Assembly: GCA_009663005.1 (NCBI GenBank)
Contig: VIGQ01001403.1
Span: 5,001-20,000, forward strand
Source: Actinidia chinensis
Lineage: Eukaryota; Streptophyta; Magnoliopsida; Ericales; Actinidiaceae
Length of the DNA: 15,000 bases
Direction: 5' to 3'
The notes beneath the pieces are model-generated. The model ran no database searches. It was given only the letters and a program-made list of their open reading frames with translations, and had not been told where the DNA came from. Shown piece by piece: positions 1-8,344 of the stretch. Position 1 is the first letter of the stretch; every line of letters starts with the position of its first letter. Made by a program: the position numbers and the translations under genes.

Positions 1-360
1 CATCTTCCTTCGCATTTCTCTCTAATTTATAGTAAATTATAATTAATAAATCAATAAAATGTAGAAATAATTTAATTTTCTATCTACCAAAAATTCGTCT
101 AACGCCCCAAAAAATATGGTTCCCGATTTTTTAAGTACCCGATTTCTTGAAATTCAAATAATAAATAAATAAAATCAACATTAAATAAAAATAAATTTAA
201 TAGTAATATTAATTAGACATATTTTTTTTTAGGGTTCAATTGGGGAATTTATAGAAGTTTTTAACTTTAAGGGGATATAATTATAGTTTCTTAATGTTAA
301 GGTTTCTTTTGTGATTAACCTATAACCTCAGGGGAGGTCCAGTTTAATTTACCCCAAATC
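1..360. other. AT-rich upstream DNA, no gene seen
   Basis: This stretch is strongly AT-rich, with TAAATAAA-type runs, and holds no ORF that I can support. It lies directly upstream of a TATA box and a GC-rich exon, so it may include distal promoter sequence of that gene. Parts around 215-360 have the feel of a dispersed plant repeat, but I see no terminal repeats or target duplications. Confidence 0.4.
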
Positions 361-363
361 AAG

Positions 364-370
364 TATATAA
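364..370 (+). promoter_or_regulatory. TATA box of candidate host gene
   Basis: TATATAA is followed by A-rich sequence, and about 30 bp downstream the composition switches abruptly from AT-rich to CT/GC-rich, with a CTTCTTTCCTCTCC tract at 379-396 and a GA repeat at 421-434. That spacing fits a plant core promoter with a pyrimidine-rich initiator and 5' UTR. Transcription would start near 390-400. This is inferred from composition and spacing only. Confidence 0.5.
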
Positions 371-394
371 AAAACCATCGTCTTCTTTCCTCTC

Positions 395-701
395 CCCAAA
401 AGTTCTGGTTTCTCTTCGCGCAGAGAGAGAGAGGAGTTGCGACGTCTCCTTCACCAGGCTATCCGTCCCCTCCTTCCGCAACACGAGGGCAAATATATTT
501 CACTACCCGCGGAGGCCGCGTGACCACTGACGGGGGTACCCCGTCTCCCATCGTCCGCTGTGGCTGTTTGGAGTCCGATCGGAGAGAAAATCAAGGAGCA
601 AAATGGTCGCCAAACCCCCTTAGATGGAGGAGAAGATGGAAAGAAATATATCCGGGAGATGGTCCAAATCCGAGGCCATCTCGCGTATCGCCAAACAGGG
701 T
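395..701 (+). CDS. Candidate first exon of a host gene (5' UTR plus 26 codons)
   Basis: A GC-rich island of about 300 bp in AT-rich DNA follows a TATA box. The first ATG (603) opens a 7-codon upstream ORF ending in TAG at 621-623. The next ATG, at 624, follows immediately and starts MEEKMERNISGRWSKSEAIS at its N-terminus. The frame stays open to a good splice donor, GTAAGTG, at 702-708, giving 26 codons in phase 0. An in-frame TAG just upstream means 624 is the earliest start in that frame. The peptide is charged, and I do not recognise its family. No continuing exon is identified in the window, so this is either the 5' end of a gene with a long repeat-filled first intron or a promoter and exon relic. 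The strand call rests on the TATA box, uORF and donor together. Confidence 0.45.
603..623 (+). CDS. Upstream ORF of 7 codons abutting the main start
   Basis: ATG at 603 reads MVAKPP and stops with TAG at 621-623, immediately before the ATG at 624 with no spacer. It is the first ATG after the predicted transcription start. In plants such uORFs commonly reduce translation of the main ORF; with zero spacing, reinitiation at 624 would be inefficient, so leaky scanning would be needed. This is inference from position. Confidence 0.35.
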   Translation: MVAKPP

Positions 702-1068
702 GTAAGTGAATTTTCACCTCTTCCTGTATTTTTAGGAATCGTTTCTTTGTGGTTTCTACTTGTTCTGATTTTCAATCAATAATTACGACTTCCCAATTTT
801 TTTAATTATTGTAATGAATCTCTCTATCCAAATCCGTTAAAATTCTAACCGGACGTTGAATAGGTTTATATTTTTCTTCTCTTTGCATCTTCCATAAAAC
901 ATTTTTAATGGATTTTGGACGGAATGACCACTTCGAAATTGGATTAGAAACTGTATCTAATTGTTTCAAAATTGAATATATAGACCAAATAAAAACTTTT
1001 ATAAAACAGCCAGACACCAAGAGTTGCAAATTCACTACCAAAAAATATGTTCTCTTATCCATATTTCT
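702..1068 (+). other. Likely start of first intron; no coding signal
   Basis: After the GTAAGTG donor at 702 the sequence becomes T-rich and AT-rich, as plant introns do. The open frame at 908-1153 has no start context or codon pattern that I would trust, and it runs into the terminal repeat of the next element. I see no other structured feature. Confidence 0.35.
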
Positions 1069-1146
1069 CAGAATCGGACCGAACATTGAAGCCGTCAAGG
1101 CACCGGTTCAACGGTTCATTGGTTCAACCATGATTCCAAACCGGTC

Positions 1147-1177
<31 letters not shown>

Positions 1178-1559
1178 AATTAAAAAATTAAGTTTTCAAT
1201 GACTCAATTCATTTTCAGTTTCATACCTTAAAATTACGACAAGCATGAATCAACTTTACAATGATTACGAAAATATAAGAAAATTTCACAATACAATGAG
1301 CTAAAAACGCAAAGTTTCAAAAGTTCGCATACAGTCAAAAATTGCTGAGGGTTGGCAAGAAAACTATCGCGAATTTCATTATTTTATTTCAATTTATTTT
1401 TTGCAATAAACTGGACACCAGAATTATAAACCATAATTTTCCACAAGATCTCACACACAAACTGCTCCAAGTGTGATAATTTGGCACAGACTGGCAATTC
1501 CAAAGCAGAGACAACACTCACCAATACATTTATCCTGACTCAAACCAAATTTATAGCTA

Positions 1560-2640
1560 TGGTTGAAGGTCTCTCCCCTGGTCAAAGCATACAAGACTCA
1601 CCATTACAGTGAAAATGGCTTGACAAGGTGAAACAATTCAAGGTTATCGAACCACCCATCATTTGGGTATACTGACAAAACAAGCTATTCTCTATTTGTA
1701 AAAGACCCAGATCAGAAAATTCCTTGAAAACACTTGTGAGTAGTGACCTTGTTTTTCTTGGACAATTCATCAAACAGTTTATGGGCAATATTACAAATAC
1801 ACATTACATACCCATTCATTCAACTATAGGTCAACTATAGGTGCGCTGTGGGCAAGTTGAATGGTCCATGGCGATTTTCCAGAGTACTTTTTTTCTACAT
1901 ATTTTGGCATTCCTGAAATACAACATATTTTTGTTTAATAAAAAAAACAACATACTAATTCTAGAAATCTCAACATCTGCATTTTCACTTCAACAATCGC
2001 TTCAATGGTTCATAAAAACTAGCAGTTCCAAGAGGGGAAAAAAAACAGAAATTTAGAAACCCAATTTATAACTTTTTAAAAAATTAAGAAAGAGAAAGAT
2101 GAAGAAAGATGACCTGTTGTTAAAATTAAAATGAATGCATGTCACAGCAAGCAACTGCATTCTTCCTCGTCCAGGACTAACGCATCAATACTCACAAAAA
2201 TCTAACAGATCAGCTCAAAACAGACCTTATTTTACAGTTTGAACAAAATAATCGGAACTTCGTAAATATCACAAAAACCACTTAATTTTACAGATGGGGG
2301 TTTCCGAAAAAACACCAATCAAAAAAGCAGAATCTTTCGATATCACCGATGAATACACACAATAAATTGCAAGGCCAGTCTCATATAAAAATCAACAACA
2401 TAGTGAAAATCGAAACTGACAGTTCACAGATCCCCATTTCCAGCACCAACAAAAACAGAAGCACGATGATAAATAAATCTAAAACAAAATGATTTTTACA
2501 AGAACTGATAAATCGAGAATTAATTAGAAAATTGAGATGAGAATCGATGAATCCACAGAGATCAACTATATGAGACTCGAGACTCGAGAGAGAATAAAGA
2601 GAGAGAGAAAGGAGAAAGGTAGAAAGCAAATTATTGTCAA
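1560..2640 (-). pseudogene. Gene-like fragment inside the transposon (unidentified)
   Basis: Read on the - strand, the interior looks like a plant transcript start. A CT-rich leader at 2574-2625 is followed by T-rich intron-like sequence. There is an acceptor-like TATTTCAG ending near 1925, and then an open stretch beginning MPKYVEKKYSGKSPW (about 1917 downward) until a stop near 1840. A second open stretch at 1582-1788 (68 codons from an ATG) lies further on. I recognise no protein family in either. The layout suggests a captured host gene fragment with UTR and intron, as in Pack-TYPE elements, but could be chance in AT-rich DNA. Stops separate the pieces, so no full product is expected. Confidence 0.3.
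1818..1841. repeat. Short tandem duplication (11-bp unit, two copies)
   Basis: TCAACTATAGG occurs twice in direct succession, inside the gene-like interior of the transposon. It may be a slippage product or a footprint; it has no clear function. Confidence 0.6.
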
Positions 2641-2837
2641 ATTAAATAATTTGCTTTATGATCGGTTCAACTAATACAGCCCGGTACGCCCGGTTCAATG
2701 TTCGATAAAATACCGCCGATTTGATTTTAGGGCAAAGCATCCTTACATTTCATAAAATATGTTTATCGGATCGATAAGTATCCGATTTCCGACTGAACCA
2801 GTTAAACCGTCCGACCCGGTCCGGAACTCTGATAACT

Positions 2838-3540
2838 ATATCTCTGTCACTTTAGGATGGATGTTATTTTAAGGAAAAATTACATTCTCACTGTAGTGAT
2901 TGGATGTTATGATGTTTGCATTTAATACAGAAACACCTTAACATTCTCAAAAATTACACTGACTCCCATGTCAGTTGTTTGTTGCTAAACTGAAATGACG
3001 GAAATCCTAAATATCCCGAAATTACCCTATTGCCCTTTTAGACATTACCCTTCTTTTAATTTCTATCTCACAGCTTGTGGCCAAACCACCGCCGCCGCAA
3101 AACCACCACTTGTGCGCGCGCCAACTGTTAAACCCACAACCATCACAACAATCTACACTAAAACAATAGCACAGATTAAATTCTGAAACGATGAAAAACA
3201 ATATGGTAGATGGGTCAACCACCGTCCGTCCCAAAAACCACCATTCTGTCCCGTCACCGTCAAAACAACAACCATTTAAAACATCTGCCGCAACCATCCC
3301 AAACAATCTACGCTAACACCACCACAAATCAAAATTAATTTTACATCAAAACAAAGATTCAAACCAAACCCAATTTTACACCACACAATCAATCCAAAAT
3401 TAGAGATTCAATTTACAAACTCAGGATTGGGGTTCTATTTTTCAATTTTTTATAAAAAAGAACTGTTTGAATTTCAAGTAATCCAAGCACTAACAATCAA
3501 CCCATATTTACAACTAAAAATTCAATGTTTATATATATTA
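2838..3540. repeat. Repeat-like DNA with imperfect C/A-rich duplication
   Basis: No gene is supported here. Two related C/A-rich segments lie in direct order, about 3084-3170 and 3216-3320. Both run from AACCACCG through CAAAAACCACCA-type sequence to AACCATC...CAATCTAC(A/G)CTAA. They are diverged but colinear, so this is an old local duplication of about 135-150 bp. The - strand frame at 3022-3306 across both units has a skewed composition rich in Trp, Cys and Gly, typical of translated C/A-rich repeats. The remainder is AT-rich with no structure seen. Confidence 0.4.
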
Positions 3541-3547
3541 TATATAC

Positions 3548-3692
3548 GAAAGTGATTTCTACACTCCAACTTTTTGATTTCTGCACTCCAAAGTTAAAGT
3601 AGGAGTGCAGACATCAACACCAATATGTATGATTTCTGCATCTATTTGGAGTTGATAAATACATTAAAAAGTGGAGTGCAAAAATCAATACT
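3548..3692. mobile_element. Foldback MITE of about 145 bp
   Basis: The left arm (3548-3575, with GTGATTTCTACACTCC) is inverted at the right arm (3666-3692, with GGAGTGCAAAAATCA). A second inverted pair lies inside: GATTTCTGCACTCC at 3576-3589 against GGAGTGCAGACATC at 3602-3615. The whole unit would fold into a hairpin. It is flanked on both sides by TATATA-rich DNA, so the exact termini and any TA-type target duplication cannot be fixed. No coding capacity. The superfamily is not assigned. Confidence 0.6.
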
Positions 3693-3783
3693 TAAATGTT
3701 ATATAATATAATTATATAATATACATTCTATAAATATATATGTACCAAATAGGCGGAAGAAACAAAATAAGAAAACTGATTTT

Positions 3784-3911
3784 TTTATTAATAGGAGAGA
3801 GAGTTAACAAGAGAGAGAGAAAAATAAAATTAGTTTGCCTTCAACAAAGGGGAAAGGACTCCCTTATATAGATGAAGAAGGAATCTTGTGGGTGATCATT
3901 GGGCATCGTCA
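3784..3911 (-). promoter_or_regulatory. Caulimovirid-type promoter: as-1-like motif, TATA box, poly(A) signal
   Basis: Read on the - strand: TGACG at 3911-3907, then CAAGATTCCTTCTTCATC, then TATATAAG at 3870-3863, followed by GGAGTCC. The spacing of about 40 bp from TGACG to TATA resembles the 35S-type promoters of Caulimoviridae. Transcription would begin near 3830-3840. A CT-rich leader (about 3825-3793) and AATAAA (3789-3784) follow within about 50 bp, fitting the family's poly(A) signal just downstream of the start site. Seen: the motifs. Inferred: viral origin and any activity. Confidence 0.6.
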
Positions 3912-4093
3912 CGGAATTCATTCTTTTACAAAAAGTAAAGAAATAAACAAAAAAAATTGGCGTATACTGCCGACACTAAATGCCTAATTTAGCCAACACA
4001 ACAAACAAAAAAAAAAGCCACCCCAAAAAGAGTTTTTTAAACGCAAATCGTGCTGAAGAGATAGGAAAATCTGAAAAATTCTCATGATTGGTT

Positions 4094-4279
4094 TTAAGAC
4101 TTATTCTTAGGACGGCTCCTCTTATTTCTCTTAGAGAATGCCAAAGGCAGCCAACTCATGAATTCTTGACATATCTGGGTCTTGAGATCTCCCTTTTTCC
4201 CCATGCTAATATAGTCCTTCAGGTTTATCTTAAACTGATCCTGACCCCATAGTTTTATTGAGAATATCCAAACATCCAA
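4094..4279 (-). pseudogene. C-terminal part of a pararetrovirus-associated ORF (unidentified)
   Basis: An open - strand frame of about 61 codons ends at TAA (4096-4094) with a very basic tail, SKRNKRSRPKNKS. Its last codon is followed by about 220 bp of non-coding DNA and then the promoter motifs, as the 3'-most ORF of a caulimovirid genome would be. The basic C-terminus could suit a nucleic-acid-binding or nuclear protein. I cannot tell whether it is the tail of a polyprotein or of a separate downstream ORF. The N-terminal side is lost at the junction with the opposite-strand RT fragment near 4262-4285, so the ATG at 4279 need not be a real start. The assignment depends mainly on its neighbours. 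Confidence 0.45.
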
Positions 4280-5026
4280 ATGGAAATTATATTCTGGCAG
4301 TGATATTTATTGCTGGAAAATAGATGGAATGACAGAATTTCAAATATTTATGGAATGAAATATTCCTATCCTTATTCGGATTTTCAATTGTTTATATGAT
4401 TATGTGTTGATTTTTTCTAATATTATTGGATCAACATTTTAACATTTAAGAATATAAAGGATGTATTAAAGGAATGAATTAGTATATCCACCCGCAAAAA
4501 TAAAAAAAAACAAAATTATTCAAACAACTGTTAGATTTTTGGTCATACTAATCAGGAAAATACGTTCCTATTGAGAGAAGTATTGAATTTGCTTCGAAAT
4601 TTCCTGTGAAAATTAAGGGATAACACCCAACTTCACAGATTTTTTGGTATTTGTTTGTTTAAATTATATTGCCGATTCTATCCTATTTTTTCACAGGTGC
4701 TGCTATATTATACCAAGTTGAAAAAAGAGTCACTCTCCATGGACATAGAGCAGTAGGCTTGTGTAGAATTAAAATTAAGATTTAAACATTACCTTGGTTA
4801 TCTTTATCCAAAACCAATTGGAAGAAGGTGGTAGAAAACAGATGCTCTAATATTGGTTATGGTGGTATTCTGAAACACATTAATCCTGAAACAAAAAGGA
4901 AGACTTTATAATATAGTGAACGTTTTACTTTAGATGGTGGAATCTGCTCAGATTAAGTATTCCACTTCATTAAAAAGGAATGTTCATTCAGTGGGTTAAA
5001 TGCGTTCTGCTCATACTTAATTATTC
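4262..5026 (+). pseudogene. Endogenous pararetrovirus fragment B: decayed reverse transcriptase end and RNase H start
   Basis: Scattered over three + strand frames are colinear pieces of a Caulimoviridae-type polyprotein. The region of the RT catalytic box reads YDYVLIFS (4395-4418), so the usual Y-x-D-D is destroyed. Next come SIEFASKFP (4579-4605), then LHRFFG (4631-4648) leading through the RT connection to a TAG at 4754. After that NWKKVVE (4816-4836) precedes TDA (4838-4846), carrying the first RNase H aspartate, and SNIGYGGILK (4846-4875) sits in the next frame. QIKYSTSLK follows at 4949-4975. Frame changes occur at least near 4560, 4622, 4837 and 4846, with stops between. The RT fingers and the rest of RNase H are missing. 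It cannot encode an active enzyme. A Ty3-like RT is the main alternative, but the wording differs from the Ty3 RT at 8345-9245 in this window. Confidence 0.7.
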
Positions 5027-6000
5027 CAAGCTTTCCAACAATGGGCACAAGAGGTGATCAAAATAATTTAATAAACAACATCAATGGAATCCATCAAGTT
5101 CAAAAGCATATCAAAATCTCGACAAGAAGTATTATCTCACCAAGAAACTATTTTAAGAAAAACGTAAAGAATTCAAACTATTATGAACCTAAACACATCT
5201 CACCTTCACGACGTCGAAACTTTCGATACACCAAGCCAATCCTTTACTTTGGCGACGTACTTAACACGCGATTTTCCGTTATCCCCCAACCTACATATGG
5301 AGTATAATGTCTAATCAGCTTCTATTTCTTGCCTATAAACAAAAAAAATTCAATGAAATGCAAGAACCTAGCAACATGCACTCTGGCCATATGACGATTC
5401 CCTATTTTATGAGTATGAAAGACTTCCTATATCATGATATTTTGGTACCCAACATTTAGCATTGCAGGGATAACAGATTAAAATTTCAGTAAAACTTTTC
5501 AATCCACGTAACGATTTTTAAAAATGCACATATCGGAGATTCAAATTCTGCACTGTAAAATTACAATAGCAGCTCGGGTTTATCATTTTTATAATTTTTC
5601 CTTTCCTCGATTGAATTTGATTCCGCAATTTTAACACAACATGCTAGACATCTTTACCCATCTACAATAAAAATTTCATAATTTATAAGTTAATAACTAT
5701 GTGTTTAAAAATTTCGAAACTCTTCCTTCCAATTTTCAAAATCTGCTCACCCCTTAAGTACACAAACAATTCGCATTCAAATTTTACTTTATATTCCCTT
5801 CAACTTTCAATTCAACTTTCAATACAACTAAAATCAACCTAACATGCATATATACATAATTCTAACCCCAAAACTTACTAGTTCATATCAACAAAACATA
5901 AAATTTAATCCAAATCAAACTTAACTTTACAATCCAAAAGAAATTTAAAACTCACCAGAACTTTTACTCTTTCAAATCTGATATCAATCTCCTATAAGCT

Positions 6001-6032
<32 letters not shown>

Positions 6033-6325
6033 TCTCCTTCCTCTCCGGCCTTTCTCTTCCAGATTTTTGGTTTTTTTTATTTTTCTTTCCTTCACATTAG
6101 GTGAATGATAAGACAGGAAGGTGGAAAATTACCCTTTTTTTTCATCCAAATTACAACAAACCTTTTCCCTATATTTAATGGACTATTGTACTATGGGTTT
6201 TAGGAGATTTTATAATTCAAACCTATACTTTTAAATGCATAACACTTATAGCCTTGTCGACTTATCAACAACTACTATGAAATTAATTCCTTAAATAATT
6301 TAAATTATAAAAGATGGGTCTCACA
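5026..6325 (-). repeat. 3' LTR, truncated at its left edge
   Basis: Homologous to the right LTR: 5026 to about 5345 matches 11975 to about 12290, and about 5433-6325 matches about 13809-14744. It ends on the right with GGGTCTCACA (6316-6325), so the element-sense LTR begins TGTGAGACCC. The part equivalent to 11212-11974 of the other LTR, about 760 bp and containing the TG...CA end, is missing; the sequence switches instead to pararetroviral RNase H. Between the two copies there are many small indels as well as substitutions. The interval 5346-5432 has no good counterpart in the other LTR. Confidence 0.85.
6000..6033. repeat. Microsatellite (CT)n followed by (ATCT)n
   Basis: A CT run of about nine units passes into four ATCT units. 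The same place in the other LTR (14407-14440) holds a shorter CT run and ATAT-rich sequence, so the array has changed since the LTRs were identical. Confidence 0.8.
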
Positions 6326-6338
6326 ATTCCCCCCTCTT
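6326..6338 (-). other. Polypurine tract (PPT)
   Basis: On the - strand, AAGAGGGGGGAAT sits directly before the TGTGAGACCC start of the 3' LTR. This is the usual place and composition of the plus-strand primer of an LTR retrotransposon. The stop of pol (TAA at 6339-6337) overlaps its upstream edge. It fixes the LTR boundary at 6325/6326. Confidence 0.85.
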
Positions 6339-7925
6339 ACAAGAATCTTTCGTCCCGAAATTTACATCCGGGTTTAATAAGTAAGGGATACGACTCCGCA
6401 TTTTATCCTCTCTTCCCAATTTTGCCTCTTTCGATTGTATGACTGCCGGGCCCAATACTTGCACCAAGGGTATATGTCTTTGTTACGCAATACTGTGGTC
6501 TTTTCTATCCAAAATTTTACTGGTTCCTCAAACATAAGGACAAATCTTCTTTTAAACTCATAGGTTTTTCCAGTCAAAACATGAGAATGAATCTGATATA
6601 ATATTTCTTCAACATGGGGGAGACATGGAATACATCAATTAACTAGGCCAACTCTGAGGCAACCACTAACTGATATGCCGTACTACCAATTCTTCGTGAT
6701 AACTCATAGGTCCAATGTAATCGAGGACCAATTTTTCTTTCTTGCCAAATCTCATCACTCTACACTATCTCCCTTCCATGGTGAAACGACGTAAAATAAA
6801 TAATCGCAACTTCAAATCCCAAGTGCCCTTCTACGATTATCAGCATAACTTTTCTGCTATCTGGCTTGCTTAATTCTTTCTCCGTATCACTTTACTTTAT
6901 CTCTTGTGAGTCAATAATCTCTGGCCCAAGTACCTTTCTTTCTCCCACTTCTTCCCAGCATATTGTACTTCGAATTTTCGGCCATACAAAGCTTCATATG
7001 GAGCCATAATCCATGTCGACTGAAAACCTATTATATAAGCAATGTCTATAATGTTAATAATCCTCCCAACTACCTTGAAATTCAACGTACACAACTCGAA
7101 GCTTCTTCCAATGTCTTATAGTCCGGTCTGACTGTCCATCAGTCTGAGGATGAAATGCAGTCTGAAGTTTTCAAAAGTCTTGCCTAAGCATTCTGTAAAC
7201 TATGGCCAAAATCTGAGATGTAAATGAGGATCCCTATCAGAAACATAGAGACTGAGGTTCCATGCATTTAATAATCTCATCTGATAGACGTCGTGCATAT
7301 TTCTCCATAATAAAATGTTGTCTAATTGAAAAAGGTGCCGTATTTGTCAATCTATCCACAATCAACCGAAACAAATAGCAATCATGTCCTTTTGGAGTGT
7401 CGAGTAGTCGTGTCACCAATCTCATGGTATATGTTTCCCTTTTCACTGCAGTATAGGAAGCGGTTGTAGTCAACCCTGGCTGGTCTCTGATGTTCAAAAT
7501 CCTTTACTGTTTGCCACATCAACATTTTCTAGCAAATTCAGCTATATCTGCCTTCATACCATTCCACTTCATAATTTTCTGTAAATTCCCTGTAATTTTT
7601 GGTACTCCCCGTATGCCATAGCTAGCAGAACTGGAGCTTCTTCAAGTATTTGCCTTTTCAACTCAGTATTATCAGGTACAACCCAATCGACTACCATTAA
7701 CAATGCATTCTCCCCATCTCGGACTGACAAAATCTGTTCTTAACCTGCTTTTCTTCTGCTCTGATCTTGTTTCTCTGATTATCTGACATTTGAGACTCAC
7801 CGATATCATCAACAAGTGTACGGTCTCAATGTAAGGTAGCCAAAATTGCTCCTTTTCATTAACTTCAAAAGTAACTTAAGGGACTTCAAATCATAATATA
7901 AATTGTGCGAAGATATGCCCATAAG
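6337..7925 (-). pseudogene. Integrase region of the Ty3/gypsy pol, degenerate
   Basis: The N-terminal part is recognisable near 7490-7620 (GMKADIAEFA, then FEHQRP in another frame). The core continues through TPKGHD and IVDRLT, with the first catalytic Asp at 7354-7356. DRDP follows, with the second Asp at 7236-7238, and then HPQTDGQSDR at about 7123-7152. In this last motif the usual catalytic Glu is Asp (codon 7126-7128). MAPYEALYGRKF lies near 6975-7010. The C-terminus (6577-6340) contains VLRNKDI and a WEER-like end, close to chromovirus tails. It ends at TAA 6339-6337 inside the PPT edge. Several frameshifts and stops interrupt it, and the altered Glu would also be expected to impair the enzyme. 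Integrase would insert the cDNA into nuclear DNA. Confidence 0.85.
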
Positions 7926-7944
7926 TCCTGCATATTAGATTTGC

Positions 7945-8300
7945 GACTCAAAGCATCACCACCAACATTTGCTTCCCCCCCGGACGATAATGTATAGTTA
8001 CAATCTAACTTTAATCAATTCCATCCATCTCCTTGTCTCAAATTCAAATCTTCTGGTAAAAAGATACTTCAGACTCTGATGATCATTCATAAATTCTCAC
8101 ATAAACCCATAAAATAGTGTCCCACACTTCACTGCAAAAACAATAAGTGCTACTCTAATCAGGTATGAAATTCCTCTCTGGGGTTTCAATTGTCTGGGAA
8201 GCATAATGCAATGACCTTACCCTGTTGCTTAACACATCCCAAACCGCTGATATAGGCATCACTATATATCACAAAAACCAACATTTCTGAAGGAAGAGTA
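7945..8300 (-). pseudogene. RNase H domain of the Ty3/gypsy pol, degenerate
   Basis: On the - strand, YSDA (8266-8255) carries the first catalytic Asp and is followed by SGLGCV and GKVIA. A broken FAVK and HY stretch follows near 8120-8150 and QSLKYLF near 8050-8085 (frame shifted). The domain ends with DALSR at about 7945-7957, the usual boundary before integrase. The enzyme degrades RNA in the RNA-DNA hybrid during cDNA synthesis. Stops and at least three frame changes make it inactive. It lies directly after RT in the same orientation. Confidence 0.8.
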
Positions 8301-8344
8301 AGTTATGGTGCTGTAACCAATCGTTCCTTCAATTCTGAAAACAT

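Larger units (their letters stand above)
1069..2831. mobile_element. Non-autonomous inverted-repeat transposon (about 1.76 kb), possibly hAT-like
   Basis: The left end starts CAGAATCGGACCGAAC at 1069; the right end read on the - strand starts CAGAGTTCCGGACCGG at 2831. Both ends are followed by subterminal GGTTCAA and CCGG motifs (1110-1147 left; 2660-2700 and 2798-2825 right), unlike the AT-rich interior. This gives imperfect terminal inverted repeats of roughly 15 bp plus a richer subterminal zone. No transposase coding is visible, so it would depend on another element. Target duplication is uncertain: ATATTTCT (1061-1068) compares with ATATCTCT (2838-2845), one mismatch, but this needs the right end to lie at 2837. 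CAGA ends with an 8-bp duplication would fit hAT, but the family is not proven. Confidence 0.5.
3725..4279 (-). mobile_element. Endogenous pararetrovirus fragment A: ORF tail plus promoter region
   Basis: On the - strand this piece runs from a coding tail (4279-4094) into a non-coding region that carries, in order, a TGACG motif, a TATATAAG box, a pyrimidine-rich leader and AATAAA. That arrangement, a coding end followed by one compact pregenomic promoter and a poly(A) signal shortly after the expected start, is the pattern of Caulimoviridae genomes. The left end fades into TA-rich DNA near 3725. A convincing tRNA-Met primer site was not found downstream of the promoter, so the leader is probably cut short. 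Together with the adjacent RT-RNase H piece in opposite orientation it marks a rearranged viral insertion. Confidence 0.6.

Noticed and set aside
451..717. 88-codon - strand frame opposite the first exon
   Set aside because: Shadow of the GC-rich exon; TATA box, uORF and splice donor favour the + strand.
908..1153. 81-codon + strand frame
   Set aside because: It crosses the left end of the inverted-repeat transposon and shows no gene-like context.
3022..3306. 94-codon - strand frame rich in Trp, Cys and Gly
   Set aside because: Composition is that of a translated C/A-rich repeat, and the frame spans both duplicated units.
3730..3760. tRNA-Met primer site of the pararetrovirus (TTTGGTACAT on the - strand)
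   Set aside because: Only TGGTA matches; the rest is TA repeat, so it cannot be supported.
5041..5307. 88-codon + strand open frame
   Set aside because: It lies in the LTR and its counterpart at 11947-12213 is open in a different wording; both are non-coding LTR sequence.
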